64,000 nucleotides of DNA from Pleurotus djamor. Lineage: Eukaryota; Basidiomycota; Agaricomycetes; Agaricales; Pleurotaceae. Location: NCBI GenBank assembly GCA_029747585.1, contig JAPEVF010000223.1, positions 1 to 64,000 of the forward strand. The letters are read 5' to 3'. Both the position numbers and the translations under genes were made by a program. Of the stretch, positions 45,770 through 56,130 are shown in pieces. Positions within the stretch are counted from its first letter, which is position 1, and the number at the start of each line of letters is the position of its first letter. Below the pieces are notes generated by a model. It searched no databases. It saw nothing but the letters and a program-made list of their open reading frames with translations, and was not told the DNA's origin.

Positions 45770-48051
45770 ACTATGCATAGAAAGATATTCTCTTCGCGGG
45801 GACTCCCATCAGCGACGGCCGCCGCGGGTTATGAGCTATACAGTAGTCTACGTAGGTCGCACCGGATGAAGACAACACCCAATGCGATGACTGGGACAAT
45901 CGTGGTACGTTGAGACAGATGCAGCATACTCTATATACGTTGTACGCAAGATGGTCCGTTATGTATATAGCGGCGAGCGAACTCAAGACCAGACGGAGTA
46001 CACTCGATGCTGAAGGTAACCCGCACAAAACGGACAAGGTACGAAGCGGGAGGAAAGAAACAGTGTCGAAAGAAGTCAACGACGGATTGGTAGAATGGGG
46101 CAAGTTCGAGGCGACGACAACCAGCGAAATGTTGAGTGTCCGCACCCACACCCATGGCCTAGCCCTCGGTTGTGTTCGTGAGTCTTAAGTCTTTGAACCA
46201 CCCCGAGCCCAATCAGGTCCATCCAATCCCACCATGCCCGAATCTCCACCACTTCACGTATCCACCACGCAAAAGATCCATAGTTTCATCATTTCCAACT
46301 CCAAGGCGCGTTTCCACTCGTGACCTCGAACGTCCGCCGGAAGCGTGCTCCTTGGTAGTCTGTTCATCGTAGAACCAGATTGCCCATAGTTGGGTGACGG
46401 TAAATAATACGAGCCCGACAAGCGAAACCTTTGTCTAGGACGACTGGGTGGGCGGAGTTGGAGGCAGCTTCAGCAAAAATGCCTTCTCCCAGCTCCAAGG
46501 TTTACCTCAGGCATCGAGGAACGACTAGCCTGAACCGTCCTATAGCCATAGGCTGGCACCGCCGATGGTCTTGGAGGGAAGGTCGTACGGGAAACGACTC
46601 CGCGGACGAACGCAAACCCTCAGAAGGCAGAGCAAGAACAGCGTCCAAAATGGGGGAGCGTCATCAATGTATGCGTGGTGCACATTGAATACTGATATAG
46701 AAGGTATGATTGTGGAACGTTGGAGGTCGAAGGGGAGAAGACAGAGTATAGCATTGACGGTTGGGTAGAAACTGGTAGAAATCAAGGTATCCGCGTTGGG
46801 AAAAGACAAGGCAGAACCGAGTAGTGAAGGTACATGTACTCCGCATTGTCGAGAGTAGGTGGTCGCATGCGAAGGTGCGTATCAAATAACCCAGACCGGG
46901 GATTACATCCACGGCGGACGAATTGCCAGAGAAGCGGACTTGAGCTGCCTGAAGGTAGATCTTGATGTCCGTCGGCGAAGTGTAGGGGGCTCGCAAGCCA
47001 AGAGCCGTCGTTTTGAATACTGGTTTGAGGGGAAGTCTTGATGGGTGCGGTAGCTGTCGCCCATGGGAAAGGGTGTTGACTTGGAAGCGGCTATTTCCTC
47101 GAATCCCTCCTCCCTCTTTCCATCCTTCCCTTTCTTCGGAAATACCACCCCAGCACTCCACTGAAGCCCAGCCGCAGGTTACGCAACGCCCTCCGAAACG
47201 GTCCCCGGAGTCAAACCTCGGGGATAGACCTTCGGATCGGATCTGGGGATCTGGGTCAAGCCGGAGGAATTCATGAGATGTGCTAATGCCTTACCCATGA
47301 CAAAGGAGGTGGGGAGTAGTAGAGAGGCATGCAAGCGAGCTTAAAGAAAGGTCTGAGACAAGGATATAGAAGGAAGGAGGACATAACTCACAAAGGCCGC
47401 CCTCGCGCTCAGGATTTCCCATCCAGGTGCGTCAACCGTCATACTCCTCGGGGAGACGACCATCGAGCAGTTACAAGCCCATTCTGACAGCTCATAGCTT
47501 CCTGTACTCTCGATCCAGACGAGATTAGGATTCCCTTTGGTTCAATGGACGGCGTTGCTATTATCTATCGGAGGTTGTGCGAACAGCTGCGGCAGCAATT
47601 CAGCGCCAAGTGGGCTTCAATTCCGTGAGCAAACTAAAGACGAAAGCGACGAAGCCAACGTCAGAGAGAGGCTGGAGATGGTGAGGTAAAGACTTACAGA
47701 AAGTTTGAGAATTGTGAAGTCGATCGGTACACTGGGTTACTGCATCACCTTCAAGGTAAGAAATGGCATAGGATGCTTTATGGAAGAGTGAAAACGAGCT
47801 CGAGGTTTGAGAGACAGGCGTTAGGCGGTGTCGTGGAGTCTGGTCGTCGTCGGGCAAGACGATGACAGCGTTGCGGACNAAAAATGTGAGTGGCTATGCT
47901 GATTGCTTTGTACACCAAGGGTAATCCAAACAATGTCGTAAACATCAAGCAGCCAACCATCAACTTACCACCAGGAAGAGCACGCCGCCATTGATGTCTC
48001 CCTCCACAGAACAGTTCACAATGTGAGGTTCGTCGTCATCGCTCAACTTAA
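45770..48051. other. Gene-poor 2.3 kb region
   Basis: Minus-strand frames (46664-47161, 45771-46151) lack domains and overlap each other. The dispersed repeat copy 4 lies at 47890. The 5' end of the F-box gene may reach to an ATG at 47994, but no in-phase join was found. Confidence 0.35.
47890..47921. repeat. Dispersed 32-base repeat, copy 4
   Basis: GTGGCTATGCTGATTGCTTT followed by GTACACCAAGGG. An N sits 11 bases upstream. Confidence 0.65.
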
Positions 48052-49238
48052 CATTTTATCAACATCCTATTGTCAGGACCGTTGCCCCGCTTACCATGCG
48101 AGCTCTTGCAAATGATCGTCCAAAACTACAGTCCGCGGCGTCGAAATGCACTCCATCCTCTGCTCCTCGTATCACGAGATATGCACCACATAGTGCTTCC
48201 CCTCTTCTACGAAACTCTTCTTATCATAGATCCCGATAGGAATCCGCGTCGTATTCATAGGGGTTACGAACCATCCACGCGTATCCCATACACCCTTGCA
48301 CACCTCCTGAAACGAACACTTGTCACCCATCCCCACCTTTCCGCTCACATCAAGGCCGTAATCGATGTGGTCGATTCTGCGTTCGACCACCACCCAATCA
48401 ACGATATCCTACCTCTGCTCACCCACCTCAAAAGACTCTACCGTGCCGTCCCTGTACGCACNACTTTTGTCTGAATCCGCCCAGCTCACACACCTCTCCT
48501 GTGCTTATCAACTTGATAATGACCTCTCCTCGCTGATATCCCTTGTTGAATCCCAACACAAGTCCTTGTTGTTCCTCTCTCTGCCAGCCCCCCTCGGTGA
48601 TGTTCTCCCGCCATCACTGCCTCAATTACAGGCCTTGAACAGTAGTAACAGCAGTCATCGAGATCAATGGGATACGCTCATTGACATCGCTCCTCGAATA
48701 CAACACCTCGAGTGCTCAATCCTCGATCTCGTCTATGTACGCAACCATCGCCTCATATTCGGCAATCCAGTCTCACTCAAAATCGGGAGACTATACGGGG
48801 TAAACGCGTTGTCCGTCATCGGGAGACATCTCAATACACTAAAGTGGTTGTATATCTTGTCTTTTCTGGACTTGGGACATGTTCGTCGCACGCGTTCTTG
48901 TGTCTCTGTTCATTCTCTCACATCTCTTTCCTTTGTAGTTCGCTATTGAGGACTTTATGGGTATAACTTCTCCCCATCTCGCATACATCCGCTTCGCTAG
49001 GAACGCATACGACGGCTCTTGTCCATACACCCCTACCGATGTCCAGACCCTCTTCAATCAGTATCCTTCGCTTCGCATTGTGGATATTGATTACAAAGTG
49101 TTTTACATGCATATTTCGGAAGTGTCGATTTCCCGATACCGCCGCGACGAATTGGTGCAAGAAGAGATCCCACTCTACTTGAATAAGACCTTTGAGTTGT
49201 GGTGGGAACCGTTGGAAGAAGAGTTGGACTGTTTCTGA
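48052..49238 (+). CDS. F-box-like protein, plus-strand member of a convergent pair, start not resolved
   Basis: Exons are 48052-48880 and 48939-49238. The F-box-like start is LPRLPCELLQMIVQNY, then NALHPLLLVSRDMHHIVLPL. The leucine-rich body has SAQLTHLSCAY and LKWLYILSFL. The last exon is FAIEDFMGITSPHLAYIRFA to the end LEEELDCF. The frame breaks only at the N at 48462; leaving that symbol out gives an open gene that aligns with the paralogue (SESAQLTHLSC against SSVQLTHFSC). There is no ATG in the open frame upstream of GPLPRLP, so a first exon is missing from this model. It could be functional with a sequencing artefact, or recently broken. Confidence 0.7.
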
Positions 49239-49661
49239 TGCCGGAAGAATGCGTTGGGCGATGATATCATGTTCGCCTCATGGAGCGCTGAATGGCTTCT
49301 CCGATTCCGTCCTACATTAAAGATCTCTCTTCAAGGCTGTCTATAGAGTACATGATTGTTCAGGACTATCCTCCCCCGTCTCCTGTGCGAACCCTCGAAG
49401 TTTCCCCACTTCATATTTTTGAGGGGTGGATTAGAGTACGTGACTTTTCAGCTTCTGCCTTTGTGTGACGTCTTTTACCGTCGTCTCTTTATTTATTCTC
49501 AACGTTTCGCAATTCCTGCAAGCACCGAGTTGATTATCGTCACAATTATCCACCACGACCAGTGCCGCAATAGTACTGTGCCTTAATGACGTTGATTGCA
49601 CACCCTCCTCATGAAACATTTACCACTCTTCCCATTCCCAAGTCCTCGTTCCGTCAATCGG
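49239..49661. other. Short region between convergent F-box genes
   Basis: Holds both 3' flanks; no gene seen. Confidence 0.5.
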
Positions 49662-50909
49662 CTACTCGCAGCCGTCAAGGTCAAGCTCCTCCCTCAACAG
49701 CTCACACCACACATCAAACGTGCGTGGCGGAGGAACACTGACCTCCTTGCAAGTAATTCCACCGCCTGCCCGAGAGTACCTTGTAGTTGGTGTGTCGGTC
49801 ATATATCGCTCGAGTTGATAGCAAATATCAACGGCGACAAGTAGGGGATATTTTTCGAATAAGGATCGCAGCTCTTCTGGGTTGTAGGCTGGCTCAGAGC
49901 CGAATTTATTTCGAGTGAAGTGAATGTATGTCATGTCCGCAGAGGATATGTTCATGAAATTTGCGATATCAAACTACCATATTTTAGTATGACCAAAAAC
50001 ATTGATTTTCAATGCACATAGAGTACTTACCTGTTCATTGATGTCATTAACGTCTTCAAGACACGACAGATGGAGCCATCGAAGTGAGCAGAGGTACGGA
50101 CCCAACTGATCGATAACATCCCTTTCGTACACCTGCGATAATCTGAGAGAAACCAGGTTTGAGAACACACATTGAGGATCTCGGACCCAGGGAAGCTCGA
50201 AGGCACGCGCAGAAAGATGTTTGATCGGGGCGATTTTCGCGATTTTGTCCCATGAATCTGGGAAGGCCGACTTGAATGTAGACAGGTTCTCCAAGGACGG
50301 TGGGAGTAAATCCTCCATGTTCTGCAACCGTTCTGATTCGACGGAGAGGAAGCGTAGAGAGGATCGTTGCGAGTGTAGGAACGACTGAAACGTTGATGGG
50401 GTATACCACTGCGTGTCGGAGCAGGAGAAGTGGGTTAGTTGGACGGACGATGGGATGGATTGGATATCTCGATCCAGGCCGGATTCGAGGTGGAGTCGTT
50501 TGAGGTTGAGCAGATGAGGCAGGATGTGATAAAGGTGATTTATTGGATCGGCATCGAGGGTTATTTGGACGAGCGATTTGATGTATGAAGCGAGGAGTCG
50601 GTTTTTTTCCACAGAGGAATGAAGTCGATGGACTCGATCGCACGATATGTATGTGGAGGACTGGGCTTCCGATTGATGTGCGCGGTAGTGTTGGGCATCG
50701 TCATCAATGCGAATGGATTCGTAAATCGTTGGGATGAGTATTTCATAGAATGTGCGAGAGACGATGAGAAGGGGAATTAGATTGTTTCTGTATGGCAATG
50801 CGTGCTGTTCGATAATCTTTACGAAGAGTTCGACGGGCAAGGGGGTCGTAGCTGCGGTGCGCATTGGATTTGAGTCAGCTTGGTTTGATGATGCTGGTAT
50901 TACCGCCAT
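49662..50909 (-). CDS. F-box-like protein, minus-strand member of a convergent pair, 396 aa, two exons
   Basis: Exons in coding order are 50909-50031 and 49973-49662, with a GT-AG intron in phase 0. The start is MAVIPASSNQADSNPMRTAA. The F-box-like core is TPLPVELFVKIIEQHALPYR, followed by NLIPLLIVSRTFYEILIPTI. The body has leucine-rich repeats (LLNLKRLHLES, SVQLTHFSCSD, LRWLHLSCLED). The last exon, FDIANFMNISSADMTYIHFT, aligns with that of the gene at 48.1 kb, and the intron is at the same place. The two are paralogues in tail-to-tail orientation. This copy is fully open. The target is unknown. Confidence 0.8.
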
Positions 50910-51299
50910 TCCTGATACCGAATCTTGGGATGAAGGCGTTTGGGGTCCAGTAGAAGCAGTGACGGGGCCCAGGTTTCGTCTTCCAAGGGCGTGCCCCTAG
51001 GTGAGACAGGGACCCGGAAAAGTCCGGTTGGTTCGTTTTGCACGCTTGTCCATCCTCACATCCTTTCCCCGCACGAACCCATCATACTTTGGTATCATGC
51101 TCTCAGAGTATCGATTCAACTAGGGCATCGACTCTGACACCCTCGCGGTATCCGTCGACGCAGCCCCGTCACGTCGACAACCGAACCGTTTCGCGGATTC
51201 CGCATCGATATTCGACCGCTCGAAGAGCTGTTTGATAATTTCGGGGAGAGATACTTCAGGGTATATATCACTCCACTGGAGAGACTGAGGTGGTAGTAC

Positions 51300-54200
51300 T
51301 ACGGCTCTGGTACGCTTGGGCCGTTTTCCAACTCCCATGTCTGCTCAACCACGTCTGCTCCAGACGTATTCGGAATCCCACCTTCCAAGGCCTCTCCGCC
51401 GTCACTTTCTTTGATGGAGGTGAATATCTCTTGCGCTTTCCCTCCCATCTCCCATCTCCCATCTCACTGTTTTCCACTTCAAGCCCAGAATTCTCTTGGA
51501 ATGAACCAGTTGGTCGCTCTCAAACTCGAGCTCGAGCGGTCTTTTCTCGCATTAGCGGGTAACCCATCCCTGCAACTCCTCCCATTAGTCTCCAAAACAT
51601 CTACCGCATACACGAGCTNCCCCCCGGTACGGCCCCATGTCTGTCCCACTCCCAGATCCTGACCGCTCAAACCTTCCATCTTCCAGCTCCATCGCCAACG
51701 CTGACTCATCAAGCTAACCCACCAATTACCACCTTCCAGTGGCCGCGAGATACGCACAGGATCTTCGAAAATTCGCTCGTCATTTCACGATGGGTGGTCG
51801 CTAGCTTCGAGGCTTCCAGGAGTTGGCTGCTATGGGAAACCTGTTGTAGTGGAACTGGCCGTGATGCTGGAGAGTGTGACTCGGGGTTGTCAAGGCCTGT
51901 TTCTACCCATCATCCATCCGTCGTCGATGACCCCATTCTATTCCCCCCATCGCTTCCAGACGCTCACATCCTCGGCCTCATCACCTGCTGCCCCATGTCG
52001 ACCGCAACAAATTCGTCCCCTCAAATAACCCCTCTGCTTTGGCTCCCTCGAAGACGCGATTACACCCCCACAATACCGACCTCCAATCCTCTCCTCGGAC
52101 AAGATACGCCTGTATGCCGCTGTGCGTATTCCCTCGTCATTGTGATGACCTCCAACCTGATCTGCTGCCGCTTTTCCCTTTCCCCAGCCTCCGCAACGCG
52201 AGCCTTGTGGATAACTACGGTCTCGTCGAATACATTCCCATCCACCAGTGATCATCATGGCGTATCCGTCGCCCCGCATCCCTAGCCCCCACCGGGAACA
52301 TTGATGATGAAGAGAGACGTTCCTTTCATCGGCTCAGCCACGACCACTACCACCACTCGATTCTTCCGGTTTACGTGTTCGAAGAAATTCGCTGGTGGTC
52401 AGGGATGCCTCGGAGAGCAAGCACGAGGAAACCATGTCTCCTTTCCTTCCCTCTTGATCCTGCTCCGACGACTCTGCTTTCCTACAGCCGAGGCACCGCG
52501 AATCGCTTCCCGTACTCTATACCACATCCTCCTACCGCCCACCAACGAGCAGCCTTCCCCAAGCCGCCGCTCGAGCTGGGCGCATATGCCAACCCTCTGT
52601 TTGGTAGCTTGCTGCTATCGTTGGGACTGTGCATCCCTCACGGGTTACTCCCCGCGTCTTCCCTCACTTCCGTTCGTGGCTGGATAGGTTCTTGGATGAG
52701 GTGAATGATCCTCTTCCGGACCTTCTCTCAAGATCTCAACGCTGCTGTCTTGCGTTTGGCTTTTGTTATCGGACAATTTATCGTACAGCGTTGGTCTTAT
52801 ACTTCCCTTCATGTAAAGAGTCGTAATGGACATTGTAAGCAAGTTCGTACTACCACTAGCCATCATGTCGCGTCTTACGAACACAGGTACGATACGATGA
52901 CCTAGAGTAGTAGAGCACAATTGTCCTGGGAGTAGGGTCGCGGTAAATGTAAACTGGGGAAATAGTCTGGGTACATACGGACCGGGTAGGGATGTGCTAT
53001 ATGTACTAATCGTACGCCGATACCAAGCACGAAAGATGTGGAAATTCGAGTCCGAGCACCCAAAGACCAACATCCATGTCAGCCAACCAAACCACCAGTC
53101 CACCGCATCCTCCTTACCCATGTCCAATTGGCAATTCGACCCCTACTCATTAGCTCCTCATGAGCGAGCTGAGCTCTTCGACTTTCACAGCCGCGTTGCT
53201 GTTCGAAACTTCGATGCACGGCTAGCCTACGCTGGTGGATGGTCTCGACCATAGAGTAAGTAGATGTCAGCCCCTCCTCCAAGTATTATTCCTTGACGTT
53301 CTTCCTAGCACCAGTGACCAGTCAGCCTGGGGGAGGAGTGACTAGATCACAGCGTTCTGCGTCGATAAATGACATGGTCGCGGATGTTGGGGGAAAGGAA
53401 GTTCGATTAGGGCGGAAATGGGCAGGTGCTTGGAACAGGTAGTGTGGACGGAAAGCCGTCGCTGGAGGGTACTTTGATGATGAAGAAAAGGCCGTAGGTT
53501 GGGGAGGTTGACGGGGGGTGGCAAGGAAAGGGAGGAGAGGATCACGAAAAGCGGCTTCGTGGCGCGATGGGCGTTGAACACCGGCTGTGAAGATCCTCCA
53601 TCGCTTGCAGTCAGGATGACAGAGTGGGGTTGCCAACGAAGCGGGTGGTGACGACGACCGAGCACACGAAATAGCGATGGAGGGTTTCTTGATGCGTAGG
53701 TCGGAATATCTTCATTGCAGATGTTGAGTACCAGCTTCTTCGTCGATTCCTCCCATTCATATGACATTTCCACCTCAGACTGCGAACCTCTGAGCGACAG
53801 AGAAGCGACATGAGCAGCTCCAACCAAAAATCCCATCCAACCCCAACGAAAAAGCGTAACGACTGCACGAACATGATGTGGTAGTCTTGATGTGCTCCAT
53901 TAAATCTACTCTAAGAGTAAATCCCGCAGCTGTCGATGATGCAAGCGGCGCTGCGACGTCAGATTGGTCGAGGGGAGATCGGGATTGGTACGTGAACTGG
54001 GATGGCTGTGCGAGCCTCCCAATATTCCAGTCCCAGTCGAGGGTTTCGGCGGAGAACACGAGCATCGACATCCCTGACGGTGGTAGAGTACTTCTGCAAG
54101 AGAGAGTTGTAAGATTGAAAGCACAACCAGGAAAAAACCGCACTGAGATAACGAGTAAATCCAACACATCCAAGTTAGCACCTCTCGAGTGATCAACCAC

Positions 54201-54400
54201 GAATTCAAAGGGCTGTCTCGCTCCGAAGGTCTCGCCCGACTGAACCGTAGACAGCAGAGGCAGGAGGCCACAGAGGGGAGCAGCTACCGAAGTCTGACAA
54301 TCTTTTGCAGCAGACGTGTGACGCCGATGGAAGACTTCTGAATTCCTTCATATGATGTCCTAGTACTCGATGTGTATGTGGGGCCATTCCCAAGCTGGCG
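51300..54400. repeat. Segmental duplication, left copy (partner about 58660-61450)
   Basis: Ordered matches to the right copy include CTGCTCAACCACTTCTGCTCC-like words at about 51340, ATCTCTTGCG and CCCTCCC at 51425, LKLELERSFLALAG against LQLELRMRSLLSRK, CTCGAGCTGGG and GGGACTG at 52570-52625, and GTTCGTGGCTGG at 52670. On the minus strand the peptides EVLYHRQGCRC and MSYEWEES match EVLHHRRGCRR and LSYEWEEP. Offsets are about 7.35 kb in the first half and about 7.14 kb in the second. It holds remains of at least two genes, one per strand; neither is open. The minus-strand part has a signal-like segment GFFLVVLSILQLSLAEV. I do not recognise them. Confidence 0.7.
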
Positions 54401-55464
54401 AGGTGGGGAAGAGGATACTACGTATGAAGCCACATGTGGATGATGGTTGAAGCTGAGGGTTGACGAGTATATTTCTCACGTCCGAATAGCACCGAACCCC
54501 CTATTTTTGAAACGAACTTGGAAGGAACTGTGCATGTGGCTTTTTATCCGAGGAATTCAAAGGGACGTAGCAAACATCTTCCAAACGTCGGAGACAGAAG
54601 GGCTGGCCGCCCACGGTGTATTCCAAGGCTCCCGCAGCATCACCGACGGTGGTCAATGGTCAGGCCTTCAAGCTTCAAGCTTCAGGCCCGACGCGGACAT
54701 GTCAAGGACATGTCCTGGTGACGTCCAGCGTTGACTTACGCTTGTCCCAACCGACACATCAGTACCAAAAGGAGCGTTAATACTCAGAATTTCTGTCTCC
54801 GACGAAGTCGCTTTGATCGCTTCCTTACCAGACTACTCGGTTATCGCACCAAAGAACGCACCGTATGTTCTAGCGGACGAAGTCAAATACTACAGCCGCC
54901 AGAGACATTACCGCCCACGACTGCGGGAGACCCTTGGTGCTGTATGTTTTCAATGCAATGCGTCCGGGTCGTCAAGCCATCATCACAGGTAAATGTATGT
55001 TGTATCAGCCGTGATCCCGTCTGATGAAAGCAACGTGAGTATCCGCCATGACAACGGAGACATGGTAGCCTCCCAGCATACTGCCAGAATAGACTCAATT
55101 ATGAAGAGTGGTGTTACCTTGAAATACTGAATCCAGAGGGATCAGAGGGGTGTACATACATCAAAGCCAACAATAGTATAATGTATTCTGTCTCGTCGTA
55201 GCATATTGATATAAGACACGGTGTAAAGGCTGTTAGCAATGAACTTGATGCATCACTGTTGGCCTGGCACGGCAAACGGGCTGTACGAGCGGTGTTACCA
55301 TGATAGGAGAATCAATGTGAAGCAGTTGTGATGTACAAGCACCTAGGTGCAGTCCGCTATAAATCTTCCTTGGGCTTTGAGCAACCCCGAACGATCAACA
55401 TGTCCGAATTCCCCAACGTTGTAATGCTTGACCCCCCTGTCAGTCAGAATACCGGCCGTCACCA
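54401..55464. other. Region upstream of the truncated HET gene
   Basis: No HET N-terminal block is found here, although the neighbouring downstream segment is HET-derived. A TATAAAT at 55359-55365 is followed by an ATG at 55401 that opens a different frame. Otherwise nothing is seen. Confidence 0.4.
55359..55365 (+). promoter_or_regulatory. TATA-like box before the truncated HET gene
   Basis: TATAAAT lies 42 bases before an ATG at 55401 and 106 before the HET-frame ATG at 55465. Its use is unproven. Confidence 0.3.
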
Positions 55465-56130
55465 ATGCACGCCCGAAGGATCTTCACATACATGCAGACG
55501 CGCTCCACCACAGTTCCTGAAGACAACGCATATTGTTTGGTTGGCCTTCTGGGCATATCACTGCATATTGCCTATGGTGAAGGCGCAGACCGTGCCCTCC
55601 ATCGTCTACAAGCTGCTTGCATAGCAGAGTGTGATGATCGGAGCATTTTCGTGTGGGAGGCAACTGCGAATCACCCCTCACGCTTCAACTCGATGCTTCC
55701 TCGCAATCCTTTTCAACCGCTACCCGAGCGCTGTAAAATGGGCAAATCTTTCTCCCTTACCGCAACTAGGCTTTTTCGTACGCCCAATGCTCCAACGAAC
55801 CACACTTTTGCTTTCACAAACGGGGGACTAAGTATTAGCGTTATTTTATATCCCATCATCAGGCAAGAGGGGCAACGTGTATACTGCGGGGTTCAGCCAT
55901 ACTATGCAATCCGTATCTCGATGTCTACTGCCATACCTGTCAACTCTTCGCTTGCCATTTTGGGAACATACGAGGATGATCATGGGGTACATACTCCTTA
56001 CCCTATTCTGCTTCAGAAACTCGATAATGGTCACATTCCCAAATATCGCCACATTCCAAGTGCAATCGACACGGCCACGATTGCTTGGGATTTCCTAGCT
56101 TATGTACCTGAAACGGTTTTCATTGTCTAG
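55465..56130 (+). CDS. HET protein 3, C-terminal half only (221 aa)
   Basis: The frame starts MHARRIFTYMQTRSTTVPED and continues NAYCLVGLLGI, YGEGADRALHRLQAACIAE, RFNSMLPRNPFQPLP and NHTFAFTNGGLSISVILYPI, ending ETVFIV. This is the region after the intron in HET proteins 1 and 2. Homology extends a few codons upstream (EYRPSP) and then stops at a TGA. The whole HET domain with its three signature blocks is absent. The remaining frame has no stop and ends normally, so it is either a recent truncation or a stand-alone C-terminal protein. It lies between the two copies of the 51-61 kb duplication. Confidence 0.75.
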   Translation: MHARRIFTYMQTRSTTVPEDNAYCLVGLLGISLHIAYGEGADRALHRLQAACIAECDDRSIFVWEATANHPSRFNSMLPRNPFQPLPERCKMGKSFSLTATRLFRTPNAPTNHTFAFTNGGLSISVILYPIIRQEGQRVYCGVQPYYAIRISMSTAIPVNSSLAILGTYEDDHGVHTPYPILLQKLDNGHIPKYRHIPSAIDTATIAWDFLAYVPETVFIV

